DNA from: Thermococci archaeon | Lineage (GTDB): Archaea; Hadarchaeota; B88-G9 | Direction of reading: 5' to 3' | Length of the DNA: 9,745 nucleotides | Assembly: GCA_003660555.1 (NCBI GenBank) | Contig: QMUK01000045.1 | Location: 1-9,745 of the forward strand | In this document: positions 7,174 through 9,745 of the stretch, piece by piece | How the letters are laid out: every line of letters begins with the position of its first letter | Position numbering within the stretch: the first letter of the stretch is position 1 | Notes under the pieces: generated by a model | What the model was told of the DNA's origin: nothing | The model's database searches: none | The model's input: only the letters and a program-made list of their open reading frames with translations | Position numbers and translations under genes: made by a program

Positions 7174-8252
7174 TACCTCCACCTCCTAATTTCAGGATAT
7201 GGGAGGTAATATATCCCTTCATCCTCTATCAGTTCCTCTTCTTTCTCTTTCTTACCCACAGATCCCCCAGCTTTTAGATATAATATTGCTGGATTCTTCG
7301 CTTCAGATAGCTCCACAGCTAGCTCTATTGCGTCCTCCAAAGTCCCTAGTTTGTCTACTAGTCCGTAATCCAGTGCCTCGAATCCCAAATATTTGACAGC
7401 TTCTGAATACTTTCTGACTTCTTCTTCTTCCATTCCTCTTCCTCTCGCAACGTACCAGACGAAGGAGTCATAATTTCTCTTTACACTTTCCTCCCTCATT
7501 TTCCTTTCCTCATCACTCAACCCTCTATGGTCATAGAACATGTCCTTGTGTGGTCCAATTTTCCAGAACCTCATCCTTATTCCTTTCTTCTCGTAGTATT
7601 TTTCTTTGTTATAGTGGAGACTGATCACCCCTATGTAAGCTACCTCAGCCAGCGGATCCACTACTATTTTATTGGCGTTGGACGAGACGTGATATCCTCC
7701 AGAGAGTATTCTCCCGCCTGAGAAGACCACTACTGGCTTTTTTTCCCTTAGATTGTATAAAGCTTCAGTTAATTCTCTGCTAGCAGACGCAGAACCTCCA
7801 CCAGTATCTATCCATAGAACTACTGCTTTTGAATCGTCCTCTGCCAATTCTCTAAATGATTTTAGAAAAGGACTTATGGTCTTTGAGTCTATTCTCCCAG
7901 TCCATCTCAGAAGAGCTATTATGTCAGCGTCTTCTCCTATCTCTTCTTCAATCTCTGATCTACTGTTGAATCCTCTTATTACATTCTTCTCTCCTTTCAA
8001 TTCCCTCAATATCCTATTGTACTGACGTATTTCCTTTTCTTTCAGTGACTTGATAGCTAATGCTGCGTATTTTGAACTCTTAGACTTCATGTATTCGTCT
8101 TTCGCTCTCTCTAGATCCTGCAATAACTCGTGTTTGTGTTGTTCTAGCTTCTTTCTCTCTTCTCGAAGGGCATCGGAATATTCTCCTAAGGCTAGGGCAC
8201 TTCCTATTAACAATACTATCGACAACACAACGCAGACCTTGAGGTATCTCAA
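7173..8252 (-). CDS. sppA: Signal peptide peptidase SppA-like serine protease (S49), active-site residues intact
   Basis: The family cleaves remnant signal peptides and other membrane-associated peptides on the outer side of the cytoplasmic membrane with a Ser/Lys dyad. This copy has 359 residues. Residues ~1-23 are a signal peptide or anchor (VCVVLSIVLLIGSALALG), ~24-92 a Glu/Lys-rich probable coiled coil, and the remainder the S49 domain. Key sites are the oxyanion loop WIDTGGGSASAS (147-158), Ser184 in LSGGYHVS, the YIGVI block, and Lys236 in GPHKDMF followed by LSDEER. The Ser-Lys spacing of 52 matches archaeal SppA (Ser162/Lys214 in Thermococcus kodakarensis, from memory). The C-terminal tail is Lys/Glu-rich. 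The TTG start is the first possible codon after an in-frame stop and gives a proper signal peptide, but only GGTGG very close to it could serve as a ribosome site. It heads a three-gene cluster with its serine-less paralogue and a secreted hydrolase. Confidence 0.9.
   Translation of the reverse strand: MRYLKVCVVLSIVLLIGSALALGEYSDALREERKKLEQHKHELLQDLERAKDEYMKSKSSKYAALAIKSLKEKEIRQYNRILRELKGEKNVIRGFNSRSEIEEEIGEDADIIALLRWTGRIDSKTISPFLKSFRELAEDDSKAVVLWIDTGGGSASASRELTEALYNLREKKPVVVFSGGRILSGGYHVSSNANKIVVDPLAEVAYIGVISLHYNKEKYYEKKGIRMRFWKIGPHKDMFYDHRGLSDEERKMREESVKRNYDSFVWYVARGRGMEEEEVRKYSEAVKYLGFEALDYGLVDKLGTLEDAIELAVELSEAKNPAILYLKAGGSVGKKEKEEELIEDEGIYYLPYPEIRRWR
7805..7834. repeat. 30-base perfect match shared with the serine-less paralogue (copy 2)
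   Basis: This is the second copy of the match at 6768-6797 and encodes the same strand in the intact sppA. The flanking sequence diverges at once on both sides. A shorter match, AGAACATGTCCTTGTGT, also links the two genes around their catalytic lysines. Confidence 0.85.
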
Positions 8253-8282
8253 TGGACCACCCAGGGCAATTCACGTTCGCAG

Positions 8283-8290
8283 TATATAAA
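8283..8290 (-). promoter_or_regulatory. Archaeal TATA box for the sppA operon
   Basis: The minus strand reads TTTATATA in the 48-base gap between the ClC gene and sppA. A start about 26 bases downstream would be near 8260, leaving a leader of about eight bases before the TTG at 8252. This fits the poor Shine-Dalgarno of that gene. The two genes downstream have good internal ribosome sites, as expected for later genes of an operon. Confidence 0.6.
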
Positions 8291-8300
8291 CGAGTAGCTC

Positions 8301-9644
8301 TCAGCCACCCCTATTTCGTTTCAGTCTCTCCAAGACGAAGAACTCGTATTCCTTAATGTGGGCCGGAGACTGGGCTCTAGTCGAGACTTGACTCTCGTAA
8401 ATACTCCACCTCTCACTCGAAGTTATGTAAGCCAAAGCACAAGAGAGCATGAGTGGTGCCAATAGTTGATAGTCCCCAGTCATTTCGGAGACTATTATTA
8501 GAGAAGCGACTGGGACCTTAGCAGCTCCCGAGAAAAACGAAGCCATTCCAACCAAGGCAAAGGCTCCGGGCTCTATGTATTCAAATTGAGTGGAGAGCAA
8601 TTTCCCGAAAGCACCGCCCAGCATTCCTCCTATGAATAGAGATGGCGCGAAAACACCTCCACTTCCACCAGAGCCTATGGTGAATCCTGTAGCAAGCATT
8701 TTAGCCAAACCAAGGAGCAGGAGATCTCTAGTCATCATCTCTCCATTTATGGCAGTCTGTAGCACTTCGTATCCCGTGCCAAGTACAGAAGGGGTAAAGA
8801 ATGCCAATGTTCCAAGTAATAGCCCACCCAAGCCAGGTTTAATCCAATTGGGAATTCTAAGCCATTTAAATCCAGATTTAAGGAGATAAAATAATCTAAC
8901 GTAGATAATGGACATTCCTCCAAGTAATATTCCGAGAACAGCATAGAAGAATAGGAGTTGCGGGTGATGGAACTCATATCTGGGCACCTTGAGAACAGGA
9001 CCAAATCCCAATCCAGGGAAAGATGAGAATATTGAGTAGGCCACTATAGACGATACGAAAGAAGGTATAAGAGCGTCTGTCTCGAAATCTCTCCTATATA
9101 GGACTTCAACTGAAAAGACAGCTCCACCAAGTGGTGCTTTAAATATACTTCCAATTCCAGCAGCAGTTCCACAAACTAGCATGATTCTTCGATCTTCTTC
9201 TTTTAATTTTAGCAATGAAGAGGATAGAGATCCGATAGCAGCCCCTATTTGAGCTATTGGTCCCTCTCTACCAGCACTCCCTCCTGAGCCTATTATCAAG
9301 GTGGAGGCTATTGCCTTCACTATCGGTACCCTTCTCCTGATTATTCCCTTCATCTTATGAAAAGAAGAAATTACAGCATCTGTTCCATGCCCTTCGGTTT
9401 CTGGAGCGAATTTATATACTATAAATCCCGATAACAATCCGCCTAGGGGAGGAATCAAGAAAAGTAAGTATTTCCTCTCAACTGACCATCCAGAGTATCC
9501 CAAGCAACTCTTCAGGAGGAAGTACTCCAGATACTTTAGCATGTGAAAGAAACAAAGAGAGGCAAGTCCGACTATTATTCCGATGATTACTGAGAGAGTA
9601 ATCCATTTCCTAAGATACACCTGGTACTCAGACGTCCTGTTCAT
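8301..9644 (-). CDS. ClC-family chloride channel/transporter
   Basis: The product is a 447-residue integral membrane protein of the ClC fold, without C-terminal CBS domains, that moves Cl- or a similar anion. The signature blocks are present: GHGTD (85-89, in place of GSGIP), GREGP at 125-129 with the gating glutamate Glu127, GSGGVFAP (327-334, the GxFxP block) and Tyr416 in the SIYESQ segment that should match the central tyrosine of the E. coli protein. At the position of the internal proton glutamate (E. coli E203, in FIIEE) this protein has Val181 in FSVEV. That is seen in ClC channels and several uncoupled homologues, so proton coupling is doubtful. Transport direction and ion cannot be decided. 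The ATG at 9644 overlaps the upstream stop (ATGA) with GGGG about eight bases before it, so it is probably translationally coupled to the DHHA1-like gene. The end is ten bases from the sppA TATA box. Confidence 0.92.
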   Translation of the reverse strand: MNRTSEYQVYLRKWITLSVIIGIIVGLASLCFFHMLKYLEYFLLKSCLGYSGWSVERKYLLFLIPPLGGLLSGFIVYKFAPETEGHGTDAVISSFHKMKGIIRRRVPIVKAIASTLIIGSGGSAGREGPIAQIGAAIGSLSSSLLKLKEEDRRIMLVCGTAAGIGSIFKAPLGGAVFSVEVLYRRDFETDALIPSFVSSIVAYSIFSSFPGLGFGPVLKVPRYEFHHPQLLFFYAVLGILLGGMSIIYVRLFYLLKSGFKWLRIPNWIKPGLGGLLLGTLAFFTPSVLGTGYEVLQTAINGEMMTRDLLLLGLAKMLATGFTIGSGGSGGVFAPSLFIGGMLGGAFGKLLSTQFEYIEPGAFALVGMASFFSGAAKVPVASLIIVSEMTGDYQLLAPLMLSCALAYITSSERWSIYESQVSTRAQSPAHIKEYEFFVLERLKRNRGG

Positions 9645-9745
9645 TTCAGACCCCTTATCTCACGGATTATTTCAAGTATTCTCTTCTTCAGTTTTTCCTT
9701 ACTCGTTTCTCTCCTCAATATGAGTCCTGCAGCACCGGAATGGCC
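9641..9745 (-). CDS. C-terminal fragment of a probable DHH/DHHA1 phosphoesterase (RecJ-like), 5' part beyond the window
   Basis: The frame is open from the right edge to a TGA at 9643-9641, giving 34 residues. They begin GHSGAAGLILRRE and continue with a charged helix ending in EIRGLK. The GHxxAAG pattern followed by a short strand and a Lys/Glu-rich helix is what the end of a DHHA1 domain looks like in RecJ-type nucleases and nanoRNA phosphoesterases. The stop overlaps the ClC start by four bases (ATGA). With only 34 residues the assignment is tentative, and the catalytic DHH part is not in view. A free-standing small gene starting at the TTG at 9718 is possible but unneeded, because the frame stays open upstream. 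Confidence 0.5.
   Translation of the reverse strand, partial: GHSGAAGLILRRETSKEKLKKRILEIIREIRGLK

Noticed and set aside
1-9745. Open frames on the strand opposite the large genes, for example 4116-4659 and 934-1167 on the plus strand.
   Set aside because: They are Ser/Pro/Leu-rich shadows of well-supported genes, lack family motifs and have no promoter or ribosome site of their own.

Overview
The window looks archaeal and probably thermophilic. It carries an ether-lipid type UbiA prenyltransferase and purine-rich coding strands. Arginine is coded almost only by AGA/AGG. Shine-Dalgarno sites are GGAGG-like, TTG and GTG starts are frequent, and promoters are TATA-like rather than -35/-10. I cannot name the species; a thermophilic TACK-type archaeon is only a guess. 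Genes fill nearly the whole window and no RNA gene, insertion sequence, CRISPR array or long non-coding stretch is visible.

Left block (1-1628, minus strand): a predicted digeranylgeranylglyceryl phosphate synthase (membrane ether-lipid synthesis) is followed, with a stop/start overlap (TTGA), by an exported protein. That protein has an OB-fold-like domain and a CARDB/DUF11-like beta domain and runs off the left edge. A short divergent intergenic region (1629-1785) separates this block from glmS on the plus strand (amino-sugar precursor synthesis). glmS has an interesting start-site conflict, because the catalytic cysteine must be N-terminal.

Central block (3588-8252, minus strand) is the most interesting part: an apparent operon of three exported or membrane-anchored hydrolase-family genes driven by a good TATA box at 8283-8290. 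First comes an S49 signal-peptide-peptidase-like protein (SppA) with an intact Ser/Lys dyad. Second is a paralogous SppA in which the catalytic serine position is glycine and the oxyanion-loop GG is lost, although the lysine is kept. Third is an 865-residue secreted multidomain alpha/beta hydrolase of the S9/esterase type. The active SppA and its serine-less paralogue overlap by one base (TAATG), both have a membrane or signal segment followed by a coiled coil, and both share a 30-base perfect DNA match. I infer a hetero-oligomeric, half-active extracytoplasmic peptidase working with a secreted hydrolase.

Right block (8301-9745, minus strand): a ClC-family chloride channel/transporter lies downstream of, and overlaps by ATGA, the 3' end of a gene whose last 34 residues resemble the DHHA1 domain of DHH phosphoesterases (RecJ-like).
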